From contig NZ_LT575483.1 in NCBI RefSeq assembly GCF_900086705.1, positions 3,679,458 to 3,743,457 on the forward strand: a DNA stretch of 64,000 nt, read 5' to 3'. How positions within the stretch are numbered: position 1 is the stretch's first letter; every line of letters starts with the position of its first letter. This document shows, piece after piece, positions 1 through 7,700 of the stretch. The notes beneath the pieces are model-generated. The model worked only from the letters and a program-made list of their open reading frames with translations. It ran no database searches and was not told where the DNA came from. Both the position numbers and the translations under genes were made by a program. This stretch comes from Massilibacillus massiliensis (GTDB taxonomy: Bacteria; Bacillota; Negativicutes; FLKF01).

Positions 1-504
1 AAAATCGTGCTGCACAATGCATATCATGCAAAGCCGAATTATTATATTCGTATTATTGATATGCAGAAGATTATTCCTGACGATGCGACTGCAACACTTC
101 TGATTGGTGATGATGCACTTTATGCTTATCATAATCAGCAAGCGGGATTGTACTATTATGATATTGGCATCGAATGGAAGAAACTCACGGGCCTTCGCAT
201 GGTGTATGCCGTATGGGTTGTAAATCAAGAGTTTGCAAAGAACAAGCCAGAATTATTGCAGCTTGTCTATGATCGTGTCACACGTGGTTTTAAGAATGGC
301 TATAAGAAAAAAGCCAAGGCGATTCATACAATTGTATATGATAAACCATTTACGTTTGAACAATTAGATGATTATTTAGAAGTGATCAAATGGGATTTTG
401 CAAAAGAGCATGAACAAGCGTTACTTACTTTTTATCGAATGGCACATGACATGAATCTGATTGACCATGTACCGGAAATTGAAATTGCGGAGGTTTTTAA
501 ATGA
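1..504 (+). CDS. mqnA: MqnA, chorismate dehydratase (C-terminal part)
   Basis: The frame is open from the window edge, so the N-terminus is missing; about 167 of the usual 270-280 residues are present. MqnA makes 3-enolpyruvoyl-benzoate from chorismate, the first committed step of the futalosine route to menaquinone. The visible part carries the family's substrate-binding-protein-like fold segment with the pattern DIGIEWKKLTGLRMVYAVW, which in this family follows the second lobe (compare 'DLGxEWxxLTGLPFVFAVW'). Its stop overlaps the start of mqnC by 4 nt, so the two are translationally coupled and belong to one pathway. Identification rests on the recognised motif and on mqnC next door. Confidence 0.85.
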   Translation, partial: KIVLHNAYHAKPNYYIRIIDMQKIIPDDATATLLIGDDALYAYHNQQAGLYYYDIGIEWKKLTGLRMVYAVWVVNQEFAKNKPELLQLVYDRVTRGFKNGYKKKAKAIHTIVYDKPFTFEQLDDYLEVIKWDFAKEHEQALLTFYRMAHDMNLIDHVPEIEIAEVFK

Positions 505-1526
505 GCTTAACGCAAGCAGCAGGTTTAGAATTATTACAGCATACAGATATCTTGGCATTGGGAAAAATGGCAGATGAGATGAGGCAAAAGCTTCATCCGG
601 GAAAAACAGTAACCTTCGTTATTGATCGCAATATTAATTATAGTAATGTTTGCGTGAGTGAATGTAAGTTCTGTGCATTTTTTCGTCCTAAAGATCATAA
701 AGATGCTTATATTTTATCGACCGAAACAATGCTAGAAAAAATTAAAGAAACCATTGCAGCGGGTGGTACACAAGTTATGATCCAAGGCGGTTTGCACCCT
801 GAACTGGATTTGAAATTTTATTTGGATTTATTGTATACGATTAAACAAAATTACGATATAACAATTCACTCTTTTTCGCCCGCTGAGATTGTGCATATGG
901 CAAAGCAGGCAAATCTTTCTGTAATTGATACATTGAAGGAACTAAAAGCTGCGGGACTGGATTCACTTCCAGGCGGTGGTGCTGAAATTTTAGTTGATGA
1001 GGTCAGACAACGTGTGAGTCCGAAGAAAATCAGCGCAGGTGAATGGCTCAATGTAATGGAGTGTGCGCATAGCATTGGGATGCAGAGTACAGCAACTATG
1101 GTAATTGGTATGGGTGAAACGCTTGCGCAGCGTATTGCGCATATGGAAAAAGTTCGCGCTTTACAAGAAAAAACGGGTGGTTTCCGCGCGTTTATTACGT
1201 GGACGTTCCAGCCCGGAAATACAGTACTTGGCGGTGAAAAAATTTCTGCTTGGGAGTATTTAAAAACCTTGGCGACGACAAGACTTTATTTAGATAATAT
1301 AAAGCACATACAAGGATCTTGGGTGACGCAAGGTCAAAATATTGGACAACTTACCTTGGCCTTTGGCGCCAATGACTTAGGCAGTATTATGTTAGAAGAA
1401 AATGTAGTGAAAGCCGCTGGTACATCGTATCAGATGTCAATTGATAAAATGGTAGGTATGATTGAAGCAACTGGCAGAGTTGCTGCACAGCGTGATACTG
1501 CATATCATATCATAAAAAAATTTTAA
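501..1526 (+). CDS. mqnC: MqnC, cyclic dehypoxanthinyl futalosine synthase (radical SAM)
   Basis: A 341-residue radical SAM enzyme. Cys51, Cys55 and Cys58 (CVSECKFC, a CxxxCxxC motif) bind the 4Fe-4S cluster. The preceding NINYSNVC and the later ITWTFQPGNT match MqnC rather than its paralogue MqnE, which has a 'NPTNxC' and 'PLAFHPDN' style. MqnC cyclises dehypoxanthine futalosine in menaquinone biosynthesis. The start ATG overlaps the mqnA stop, with an SD (GCGGAGG) just upstream inside mqnA. The phosphorylase gene follows 14 nt downstream. Length is close to family norm (about 350-370). MqnD, MqnE and MqnB are not in the window. Confidence 0.9.
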   Translation: MSLTQAAGLELLQHTDILALGKMADEMRQKLHPGKTVTFVIDRNINYSNVCVSECKFCAFFRPKDHKDAYILSTETMLEKIKETIAAGGTQVMIQGGLHPELDLKFYLDLLYTIKQNYDITIHSFSPAEIVHMAKQANLSVIDTLKELKAAGLDSLPGGGAEILVDEVRQRVSPKKISAGEWLNVMECAHSIGMQSTATMVIGMGETLAQRIAHMEKVRALQEKTGGFRAFITWTFQPGNTVLGGEKISAWEYLKTLATTRLYLDNIKHIQGSWVTQGQNIGQLTLAFGANDLGSIMLEENVVKAAGTSYQMSIDKMVGMIEATGRVAAQRDTAYHIIKKF

Positions 1527-1540
1527 TGGAGCGATAGAAA

Positions 1541-2368
1541 ATGAAGAGTATTCCAGCAGTAGAATTTGCCGTGATTGGCGGTTCTGGTACGTTATCAAGC
1601 AACTTCCCATTGGGTGCAAAGGCAGATGACGTGGAAGTATTAGCAGAGGATTTAGTTTATGAAACCCCTTATGGGACAAGTCCTGCTTTTCGATTATTTC
1701 GTGTAGGCGATAAGAAAGTTTTGACTTGTAAAATGCATGGTTGGCGTGCAGAAGTTAGTCGCGGAGATGCATCAAGACAAGTATTTTGGGTGTTTCGCGA
1801 AGCGGGTGTGCAGCGTGTTATTTCTGAAGGCGGCGTAGGATCAATTAATCCATTGCTTGACCCTAGAGATTTTGTAATTCCTGATGATTATCTTGATATG
1901 TCAGAACGAAAAGGCGTTGGATTAGAGGGAAAATATTTATTGATTATGCGTGATGCGCTTTGTCCTCAGATGCGCAAACAATTAATTGAAAAAACGAAAG
2001 AGCAGTTTGACGGACGTGTATTTACTCGAGGCACTTATGCGGTGACGGAAGGGCGTCATTTTGAAAGTCCCGCAGAAATTGCGATGATGAAAGGGCACGC
2101 GGATATTGTTGGACAAAGCATATGTCCGGAAGTGTATCTGGCACGCGAAATCGGGGCATGTTATGCAGGTCTTTATTTTATCGTAAATTATGGCGAGGGA
2201 TTGGTAAAATCTTGGTCACATCAAGAGCTTAAGGATATCTTTTTTGATGATGCGCCTATGATTAGTCGGATTATTTTAGACACAATTCGCTCTTTACCAT
2301 CCGTTGGAGCATGTGAATGTAAAGACCTTCGCAAAGAAACATTGTTAAAGGGTATTTACAATAAGTAA
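1541..2368 (+). CDS. MTAP/PNP-family nucleoside phosphorylase
   Basis: A 275-residue protein of the trimeric MTAP/PNP phosphorylase family, which splits purine nucleosides with phosphate. Visible family features are the N-terminal phosphate loop VIGGSG, a TPYGTSPAF segment, the ribose/base region GTYAVTEGRHFESPAEI, and ICPEVYLAREIGACYAG. In the base-recognition loop the sequence reads FIVNYGEG. MTA-specific enzymes usually have Asp there and 6-oxopurine enzymes have Asn, so a 6-oxopurine such as hypoxanthine is a possible base (inference). It lies 14 nt after mqnC with SD GGAGCGA. That makes it a candidate for the nucleosidase step of the futalosine pathway in place of MqnB. Ordinary methylthioadenosine or inosine salvage is the alternative. 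Confidence 0.75.
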   Translation: MKSIPAVEFAVIGGSGTLSSNFPLGAKADDVEVLAEDLVYETPYGTSPAFRLFRVGDKKVLTCKMHGWRAEVSRGDASRQVFWVFREAGVQRVISEGGVGSINPLLDPRDFVIPDDYLDMSERKGVGLEGKYLLIMRDALCPQMRKQLIEKTKEQFDGRVFTRGTYAVTEGRHFESPAEIAMMKGHADIVGQSICPEVYLAREIGACYAGLYFIVNYGEGLVKSWSHQELKDIFFDDAPMISRIILDTIRSLPSVGACECKDLRKETLLKGIYNK

Positions 2369-2418
2369 AACATTGTGATATATTGGCTTAAACAGTCTTT
2401 TGAGGGGGATTTAGAGCA

Positions 2419-3960
2419 TTGAGTAGTGAGAAAAATGAAATGGTGTTAATTTTAGATTTTGGTGGTCAATATAATCAATTAATCGCCAGACGGGTAAGAG
2501 AGTGCGGCGTGTATTGTGAAATAGTGCCTTATGATTACAGTATCGAAAAAATTCGGGCAAAAAACCCGAAAGGGATCATCCTTACAGGTGGCCCTAATAA
2601 TGTGTATGCGGATGATTCGCCGAAAGCGGATGTAGAAGTATTTGAACTAGGAGTACCTGTACTTGGTATTTGTTACGGACATCAATTTATGGCGTACACT
2701 TTTGGTGGTAAAGTTGAAAATGCAGAAGTTGGGGAATACGGTAAAACGGCAGTTGAATTATTTCCTGAGCATAAACTTTTTGCTGGCATCGATGGAAAAA
2801 ATCAATGCTGGATGAGCCATATGGATTTCGTTTCCGTTGCACCAGAAGGTTTTGCTGTGGCTTCTACGACAAAAGAATGTCCAGTCGCAGGCATGGTAAA
2901 TGAGTCGAAAAATTTATATGGTGTACAATTCCATCCGGAAGTAGAGCACACACCATTTGGAAAAACAATGCTGATGAATTTCTTGTTTAAGATTTGTGAT
3001 TTACAGGGTGATTGGAATATGTCGTCTTTTGCACAAGAAAAAATCGCTGAGATTAAAGAATTTGTTGGCGATAAAAAGGTGCTTTGCGCGTTGTCTGGCG
3101 GTGTAGATTCTTCTGTAGCTGCTGTACTTGTGCATAAAGCAGTAGGAAAACAATTAACTTGTGTCTTCGTCGATCATGGATTATTAAGGAAAGATGAAGG
3201 GGATCAAGTAGAAGCAATCTTTAGAAAACAATTTGATATGAACTTGATTCGTGTTAATGCAAAAGATCGTTTCCTTGGAAAACTTGCGGGTGTTTCTGAT
3301 CCGGAAAGAAAACGTAAAATTATCGGGGAAGAATTTATTCGTGTTTTTGAAGAAGAGTCTAATAAGTTAGGGAAAATTGATTTTCTCGTACAAGGGACGA
3401 TCTATCCAGATGTTGTTGAAAGTGGGACAAAGACTTCAGCGACAATTAAGAGTCATCATAATGTGGGCGGTTTACCGGAAGATATGGATTTACAACTTAT
3501 TGAACCATTGCGTGAATTATTTAAAGATGAAGTACGTGCTGTCGGTGAGAAATTGGGGATTCCACATCATTTGGTATGGCGTCAACCGTTCCCAGGGCCA
3601 GGTCTTGCGATTCGTGTACTTGGTGAAATTACAGAAGAGAAATTATCGATTACGCGTGAAGCCGATGCAATTTTTAGAGAAGAAATCGCCAGTGCCGGCT
3701 TAGAGGGTAAGATATGGCAATACTTTGCTTGCCTGCCGAATATTCGTTCCGTTGGTGTAATGGGCGATGAAAGAACATATTGCCACACAGTAGCACTTCG
3801 CGCGGTTACCAGCTCGGATGGAATGACTTCTGATTGGGCGCATATCCCTTACGAGGTATTAGATAAAGTTTCTCGCCGTATTGTCAATGAAGTAAAAGGC
3901 GTTAATCGTATTGTTTATGATGTGACTTCAAAGCCACCATCTACAATTGAATGGGAATAA
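2419..3960 (+). CDS. guaA: GMP synthase (glutamine-hydrolysing)
   Basis: A 513-residue GuaA that converts XMP to GMP with ATP and glutamine. The N-terminal class I glutamine amidotransferase has nucleophile Cys85 (GICYGHQ) and the His/Glu pair in FHPEVEHT. The ATP-pyrophosphatase domain has the P-loop LSGGVDSS near residue 225. The C-terminal dimerisation domain ends in KPPSTIEWE, the typical GuaA terminus. The start is TTG, ten bases after an unusually G-rich SD (GAGGGGG at 2402-2408); no in-frame ATG lies before residue 8. The gap from the phosphorylase gene is 50 nt, so cotranscription is possible. A terminator follows. Confidence 0.97.
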   Translation: MSSEKNEMVLILDFGGQYNQLIARRVRECGVYCEIVPYDYSIEKIRAKNPKGIILTGGPNNVYADDSPKADVEVFELGVPVLGICYGHQFMAYTFGGKVENAEVGEYGKTAVELFPEHKLFAGIDGKNQCWMSHMDFVSVAPEGFAVASTTKECPVAGMVNESKNLYGVQFHPEVEHTPFGKTMLMNFLFKICDLQGDWNMSSFAQEKIAEIKEFVGDKKVLCALSGGVDSSVAAVLVHKAVGKQLTCVFVDHGLLRKDEGDQVEAIFRKQFDMNLIRVNAKDRFLGKLAGVSDPERKRKIIGEEFIRVFEEESNKLGKIDFLVQGTIYPDVVESGTKTSATIKSHHNVGGLPEDMDLQLIEPLRELFKDEVRAVGEKLGIPHHLVWRQPFPGPGLAIRVLGEITEEKLSITREADAIFREEIASAGLEGKIWQYFACLPNIRSVGVMGDERTYCHTVALRAVTSSDGMTSDWAHIPYEVLDKVSRRIVNEVKGVNRIVYDVTSKPPSTIEWE

Positions 3961-3972
3961 ATGGAATTGTCG

Positions 3973-4212
3973 TGGGGCACTGCAATTTATCCGACAAAGG
4001 GCTAAAGTGCTTAGCCTGCCGACATAGAAAAAACGACCTTGCATTAAAGCTTTTCGAAGCTTGTGCAAGGTCCTTTTTTTATCCTCAACCTGCGTAAATA
4101 CAGGGATTTCTGCTTGCTAAAAAGAGCGGTGACCATGGAGTGGCGGGCATAGCTAGCAAAGCCAGGGAGAATACAGGAAAATGCCCTTTGGAGAATAAAT
4201 TGCAGTGCCCCA
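3973..4212. repeat. Inverted repeat pair flanking the guaA terminator
   Basis: An 18-bp arm at 3973-3990 is the exact reverse complement of 4195-4212. The match resumes after a short gap as CAAAGGGC (3995-4002) against GCCCTTTG (4183-4190). The arms enclose the guaA terminator and part of a gene-free stretch. No transposase remains between them. It may be the relic of a small mobile element or two oppositely oriented copies of an unknown repeat. Confidence 0.6.
4035..4080 (+). terminator. Intrinsic terminator after guaA
   Basis: GACCTTGCA (4035-4043) pairs with TGCAAGGTC (4063-4071); inside it a second helix AAGCTT...AAGCTT extends the stem. Eight bases of C and T (CTTTTTTT) follow. Confidence 0.9.
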
Positions 4213-4447
4213 GGACATGGTGATATTTTCTTTTATGCTTTTGGGGAAAAAGCATATTGCTGTGATTTTCATGAGTGTTGGCTTGAAACGCCCGTAATAC
4301 GGGGCGAGAAAATATATTCATGATGTCCTGTTTCCCAAAAAACGAATCTCCAATTTCCCCAAAACCGCCCATTTTCATTTTGGGGGCGAGTTTTTGGGAA
4401 AATGGAGTCAAGCAGCAGAGCGTTCCTAATATGGAGGTTTTGCAAAG
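4081..4447. other. Gene-free stretch of uncertain origin
   Basis: About 370 nt with no convincing gene. A 108-codon reverse-strand frame at 4085-4411 has no SD and no recognised motif. The right arm of the inverted repeat (4183-4212) lies inside. I see no promoter or RNA structure that I can support. Confidence 0.5.
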
Positions 4448-4612
4448 GTGAGGAAGAAAAATTTTAAAGGTCGTTGTGAAAAACGTGTCATTGTCAAGTG
4501 CAATGAAATATGTAGGATATGTGATTACTGTATGATCAAGACAGCCGAAACTAATCCTATTAATAAAGATAGACTTGCATTTGTGAAGATGGAGTTTGTT
4601 AAGAAATGTTAA
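4448..4612 (+). CDS. Small cysteine-rich basic protein
   Basis: A 54-codon frame starting at GTG, ten bases after a clear SD (GGAGG at 4433-4437). The product is rich in Lys/Arg and Cys: it opens RKKNFKGRCEKR, has a CRICDYC cluster in the middle and ends VKKC. From memory, the opening resembles the N-terminus of TnsA-like heteromeric transposase endonuclease proteins of Firmicutes (RKKNFKGRCEKR...). If so, this would be a shortened or standalone relative. That link is unverified. A hairpin terminator lies 42 nt after the stop. No function is assigned. Confidence 0.45.
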   Translation: MRKKNFKGRCEKRVIVKCNEICRICDYCMIKTAETNPINKDRLAFVKMEFVKKC

Positions 4613-4653
4613 GGTTCATGTGGATGAGGGCAGAATGGATACATAACTAAGAA

Positions 4654-4693
4654 AAAATGACCGTTCCTGATTTTTGGGACGGTCATTTTGATT
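4654..4693. terminator. Bidirectional hairpin terminator
   Basis: AAAATGACCGTTCC (4654-4667) pairs with GGGACGGTCATTTT (4676-4689), with one G-U pair and A/T runs on both sides. It separates the small Cys-rich gene from the next transcription unit. Confidence 0.75.
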
Positions 4694-4722
4694 TATGATA
4701 TACTGAAGATAGAGGTGTTTAC

Positions 4723-5475
4723 ATGGAAATTTCAATTACATATATCTTAGATTTGATGCTTAAATATGGAACGTTAATCGTAACTATCATCATTGGAGTA
4801 TGGGCAAGACACAAATTTAATAAACAGCATGATTTTAATAAAGATGTTGAATTTCTGAAGTCACAGCTTGTGCAAAATCAAGCAATCTTGAATTCGACTA
4901 TTAACTCTTTTGCTTCTGAAAGGCAGGCTTCGCAAGAACGAAGGATTATGGGTGTTGATGCTATTTGGAAAGAAGTAATTGATATTCGGCAAAAGCATTC
5001 AGCTGTTACATTCTTTTACTCGATTTTGTTTCCAGATGAATATAATAAGGAACTCAAGAATCACCCAATAGTAGATTTAGATGAAATCGAAATTGTTCTT
5101 AGAGAATTATCTAAAAATAATTTGGAAGTACATAGACCGTTTATAGGTGAAAAATTATGGTTTTTATTTTGGACCTATAGAGCGTTTCAAGGTCGTGTAA
5201 CATACCGTTTTATTGAAGCTTCTAAAAAAAGTAATATTCAAGATTGGCGTGACGATAAAGGATCTATTGAACACTTAAGTAATGTTTTAAAAAAAGATGA
5301 ATTGATTTATGTGAAAAAGTATAGTCCGCTTGGTTCATTGACGATTGCAATTAATTTGATTGAATATAAGATATTGGAAGAAATAAATTTGTTGATTTCA
5401 GGGGAAAAAGCTGCAGAGAACAGTTACAAAAATGCTATTAAGTTCGCAGAGGCATCAATCCATGATGTCAAGTGA
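4723..5475 (+). CDS. Membrane-anchored hypothetical protein
   Basis: A 250-residue protein I do not recognise. Residues about 10-26 (LMLKYGTLIVTIIIGVW) form a single N-terminal membrane segment, followed by a basic stretch (ARHKFNKQHDF). The rest is hydrophilic, mostly helical and without cysteines, so a cytoplasmic domain tethered to the membrane is likely. The start ATG follows the SD AGAGGTG at 4711-4717 and a possible -10 TATACT at 4699-4704. It lies just upstream of a broken gene that begins with a similar short hydrophobic segment, which suggests a two-gene unit. The location in an IS-rich island suggests acquired DNA. Confidence 0.6.
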   Translation: MEISITYILDLMLKYGTLIVTIIIGVWARHKFNKQHDFNKDVEFLKSQLVQNQAILNSTINSFASERQASQERRIMGVDAIWKEVIDIRQKHSAVTFFYSILFPDEYNKELKNHPIVDLDEIEIVLRELSKNNLEVHRPFIGEKLWFLFWTYRAFQGRVTYRFIEASKKSNIQDWRDDKGSIEHLSNVLKKDELIYVKKYSPLGSLTIAINLIEYKILEEINLLISGEKAAENSYKNAIKFAEASIHDVK

Positions 5476-5508
5476 TTATTTGTCAAAGAAAGAGGGGGTG
5501 ATACTTAA

Positions 5509-5971
5509 ATGTCAATTACGGATGTTTTAGCAATTATTGGTGCTTTTTCAGGGGTTAGTTCAATTTGTTGAAATATTTATCAGTGGCGACAAAGTAAGGC
5601 AAGGTTAAAAATATCGGCTTCAGTTAAGTACCTTAATCCAAGGTCAATTAAGGGTGGAAAATATTCTTGTTGTAAAAATGGTTAATGCGGGCAAGAAGCC
5701 TATAAATATAGAAAATATTGGTGGGAAAACAACGAAGTCTGAAATTTCTATTTGTCCAGTTAATTTGCCAGTGATGTTAGATGAATCAAAAACTCATAGA
5801 GAAATTCATAAAACAACAATTGCTGAAATGGCTAAAAGGAATGAATTACTTCTTGAAATATATGTAGTTGATTCATTGGGGAAACATTGGAATGTTAGTG
5901 ACGATGATATAGTTAAAATTAATTTTCATGTGGATAAATTACGACGGGGTGATTCTATACATTATTGTTAA
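5509..5971 (+). pseudogene. Broken membrane-anchored hypothetical gene
   Basis: A good SD (AGAGGGGG, 5491-5498) and ATG at 5509 open a frame starting MSITDVLAIIGAFSG, a short hydrophobic segment. It hits TGA at 5569-5571 and continues as NIYQWRQSKARLKISASVKYLNP. Near 5650 the coding signal moves to another frame, giving VENILVVKMVNAGKKPINIENIGG and then about 90 more residues to 5971. The two halves read as one protein, an N-terminal anchor followed by a beta-rich domain with the pattern 'VxNxGxxPIxIExIG'. One nonsense mutation and one frameshift together point to a pseudogene. A sequencing error could explain one of them but hardly both. Confidence 0.65.
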
Positions 5972-6078
5972 TTTATCATAAAGGTATATAGTGTATCTAA
6001 AAAATAGTATTTATAGTAGTTTAAATTACAATTTTTTATGTGAAATAAAGTCGAAAAACATGTAGAGGTGGAATGCAT

Positions 6079-6750
6079 ATGTTGTTTTTAAATGTACCTT
6101 TTCATCAAAAAGATGAAGCAAAAGCGCTTGGAGCTAAGTGGAATGCTCAAGCTAGAAAGTGGTATATACCAGATGAATTGAATATTGAAAAATTTGGCAA
6201 GTGGTTGTTGTTAATTGAGCTTGTACCTGAAACTGCTTGGTATAAAAATTTACGATCAGAATTAACAAAGGAAGAATGGGAAAACGTTAAACGAAAAACT
6301 TTTATGGCAGCAAATTACACTTGTGAAATTTGCGGTGGAAAAGGTCCTAATCATCCAGTTGAGTGTCATGAGGTGTGGAAATACGATATTGAGACTGGGG
6401 TACAAACTCTAATTAGGACGATTGCATTGTGTCCAGCTTGTCATGAGGTCAAACATTTTGGACGAGCTAATATTAAAGGCAGATTTAAGGTTGCTATGGC
6501 GCATTTAATGAAGGTGAATAATTGGAATGAGGATACTGGAAATTGGCATTTTGATAAGTGTGGAGAAGAATGGTTACAACGGAATGAAATTGACTGGGTA
6601 TTGGATGCAAGGTGGTTACTAGATTTTATAGATTTGTCTGAGGAAACGAAACAAACTATTTTGGATCATGCGGAGGGGTTATATTTGTTAGGTGAAAACT
6701 CCGATTCATACAGCGCTGCCGATCGTTGGGCTCTTTTAACAGGAGAGTAA
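6079..6750 (+). CDS. DUF5710 and HNH-like zinc-finger protein
   Basis: About 223 residues. The first 45 (LFLNVPFHQKDEAKALGAKWNAQARKWYIP) match the DUF5710 domain found in DNA-processing and mobile-element proteins. Residues about 80-140 carry CEIC, a central VECHEVW and then CPACHEVKH. This is a Cys4-type HNH arrangement with a His in the expected beta-strand position, so a nuclease or DNA-binding role is plausible. The C-terminal 80 residues are unassigned. ATG 6079 is preferred over ATG 6073, because the SD (AGAGGTGG, 6064-6071) is 7 nt from the former and only 1 nt from the latter. It is flanked by a pseudogene and a TA/IS cluster. Confidence 0.65.
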   Translation: MLFLNVPFHQKDEAKALGAKWNAQARKWYIPDELNIEKFGKWLLLIELVPETAWYKNLRSELTKEEWENVKRKTFMAANYTCEICGGKGPNHPVECHEVWKYDIETGVQTLIRTIALCPACHEVKHFGRANIKGRFKVAMAHLMKVNNWNEDTGNWHFDKCGEEWLQRNEIDWVLDARWLLDFIDLSEETKQTILDHAEGLYLLGENSDSYSAADRWALLTGE

Positions 6751-6797
6751 ATTTAGAATACATAAGTATTTAAATGTATGTACAGGGAGTATGACGA

Positions 6798-6950
6798 GTG
6801 GAAAAAGAAGAATTCATAAGTAAAGCAAAAGAGCTTGGCTATACGGATGAAATGATTAATGAACATATCAAATTGAATGAAGAAGCTGAAAAACAAGGAA
6901 TAAAAGTTCCTTGGGAATTTGGTCTTGTAGAATTACCTATTAATGATTAA
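6798..6950 (+). CDS. Small acidic hypothetical protein
   Basis: A 50-residue frame with a GTG start, 8 nt after SD GGGAG (6785-6789). The product begins MEKEEFISKAKELGYTDEMI, is helical and charged, and ends with VPWEFGLVELPIND. I do not recognise a named family. It lies 48 nt after the DUF5710-HNH gene and could be cotranscribed with it. Confidence 0.55.
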   Translation: MEKEEFISKAKELGYTDEMINEHIKLNEEAEKQGIKVPWEFGLVELPIND

Positions 6951-6964
6951 AGATGTCTTAGTCC

Positions 6965-6992
6965 TTTACTTATTGATGTATTTTGTTATAAT
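6965..6992 (+). promoter_or_regulatory. Promoter of toxin-like copy 1
   Basis: -35 TTTACT (6965-6970), 16-nt spacer, perfect -10 TATAAT (6987-6992). The same elements occur at the same spacing in copy 2 (9022-9049). Confidence 0.75.
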
Positions 6993-7056
6993 ATGTCTAT
7001 AGGTGTTACCATAAAACGGTAGGCGGTTAATATTGCCCCCGAAAGGGGGTATGCCC

Positions 7057-7149
7057 ATGAATGAGACGAATGTAACATTGTTGCTTTTTATTGTTCTTGT
7101 GGTACTTATACAAAAAAAAGTAACCGCCCCTAGCTACCAACTGAAGTGA
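7057..7149 (+). CDS. Small hydrophobic toxin-like peptide, copy 1 (altered end)
   Basis: Encodes 30 residues: MNETN, then a hydrophobic helix (VTLLLFIVLVVLI), then QKK and an added tail. Copy 2 at 9114 has the same frame but stops after QKK. Here an extra A in the A run (8 rather than 7) shifts the frame, so reading goes on to a TGA that belongs to the left end of the IS at 7147. The IS has also removed the right half of the terminator and any antisense promoter. The SD is buried in a hairpin CCCCC-GAAA-GGGGG (7036-7049), a typical translation lock of type I toxins. ATG 7057 is preferred over ATG 7051, which is only 1 nt from the SD. Probably an inactivated or unregulated relic. Confidence 0.55.
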   Translation: MNETNVTLLLFIVLVVLIQKKVTAPSYQLK

Positions 7150-7193
7150 ACCCCTTTTGTTAGACAAAAAAGTCTAATGAAAGGGGTATTTTT

Positions 7194-7700
7194 ATGCCAA
7201 AGAGAATATATACTACAGAATTAAAGATGAAAATAGTGCAACGTTATCTAAAAGGTGATATTGGACTCAAATCACTTTCTAATGAGTATCATGTGAATAG
7301 AGGAGATATTCAAAAATGGGTAGCAGCGTATAAAGAACATGGCATTGATGGTCTTTGTACAACTCATAGAACTTATACTGGTGATTTTAAGGTTTCTGTC
7401 GTAGAATATATGCATAATACAGGTACATCAATTCGCCAAACTGCTGCACATTTTAATATTCCATCTCATCCATCCATAAGCACATGGGAGCGTATTTACT
7501 ATGAGAAAGGCAAAGATGCTCTGTATGAAGAACGCAGAGGAAGATCAAGTAAAATGGGAATAAAAAAACAAAGTAAAAACATTGAAAAGAATGAAGATCT
7601 TTTATTAGAAGTCCAGAGACTTCGCATGGAGAATGAATACCTAAAAAAATTGAATGCCTTAATTCAAAAGCGGGAAAAATCGGAGAAACCGATAAAGTAG
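7194..7700 (+). CDS. IS150-like transposase, OrfA
   Basis: 168 residues. Two helix-turn-helix units (about residues 5-50 and 60-110, each with the pattern 'Y..HxVNRGDIQKWVAAY' or 'HFNIPSHPSISTWERIYYEKG') bind the IS ends. A C-terminal leucine-rich stretch (LLLEVQRLRMENEYLKKLNAL) is a probable coiled coil. SD AAAGGGG at 7178-7184. A canonical slippery heptamer A-AAA-AAA at 7643-7649 should allow -1 frameshifting into OrfB. Confidence 0.85.
   Translation: MPKRIYTTELKMKIVQRYLKGDIGLKSLSNEYHVNRGDIQKWVAAYKEHGIDGLCTTHRTYTGDFKVSVVEYMHNTGTSIRQTAAHFNIPSHPSISTWERIYYEKGKDALYEERRGRSSKMGIKKQSKNIEKNEDLLLEVQRLRMENEYLKKLNALIQKREKSEKPIK

Noticed and set aside
4085..4411. Reverse-strand 108-codon ORF after guaA
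   Set aside because: No SD, no recognised motif, odd composition, and it spans the inverted-repeat arm; probably noise or a repeat relic.
5569..5571. In-frame TGA read as selenocysteine
   Set aside because: No SECIS-like hairpin seen directly downstream and a second lesion (frameshift) follows, so a pseudogene is simpler.
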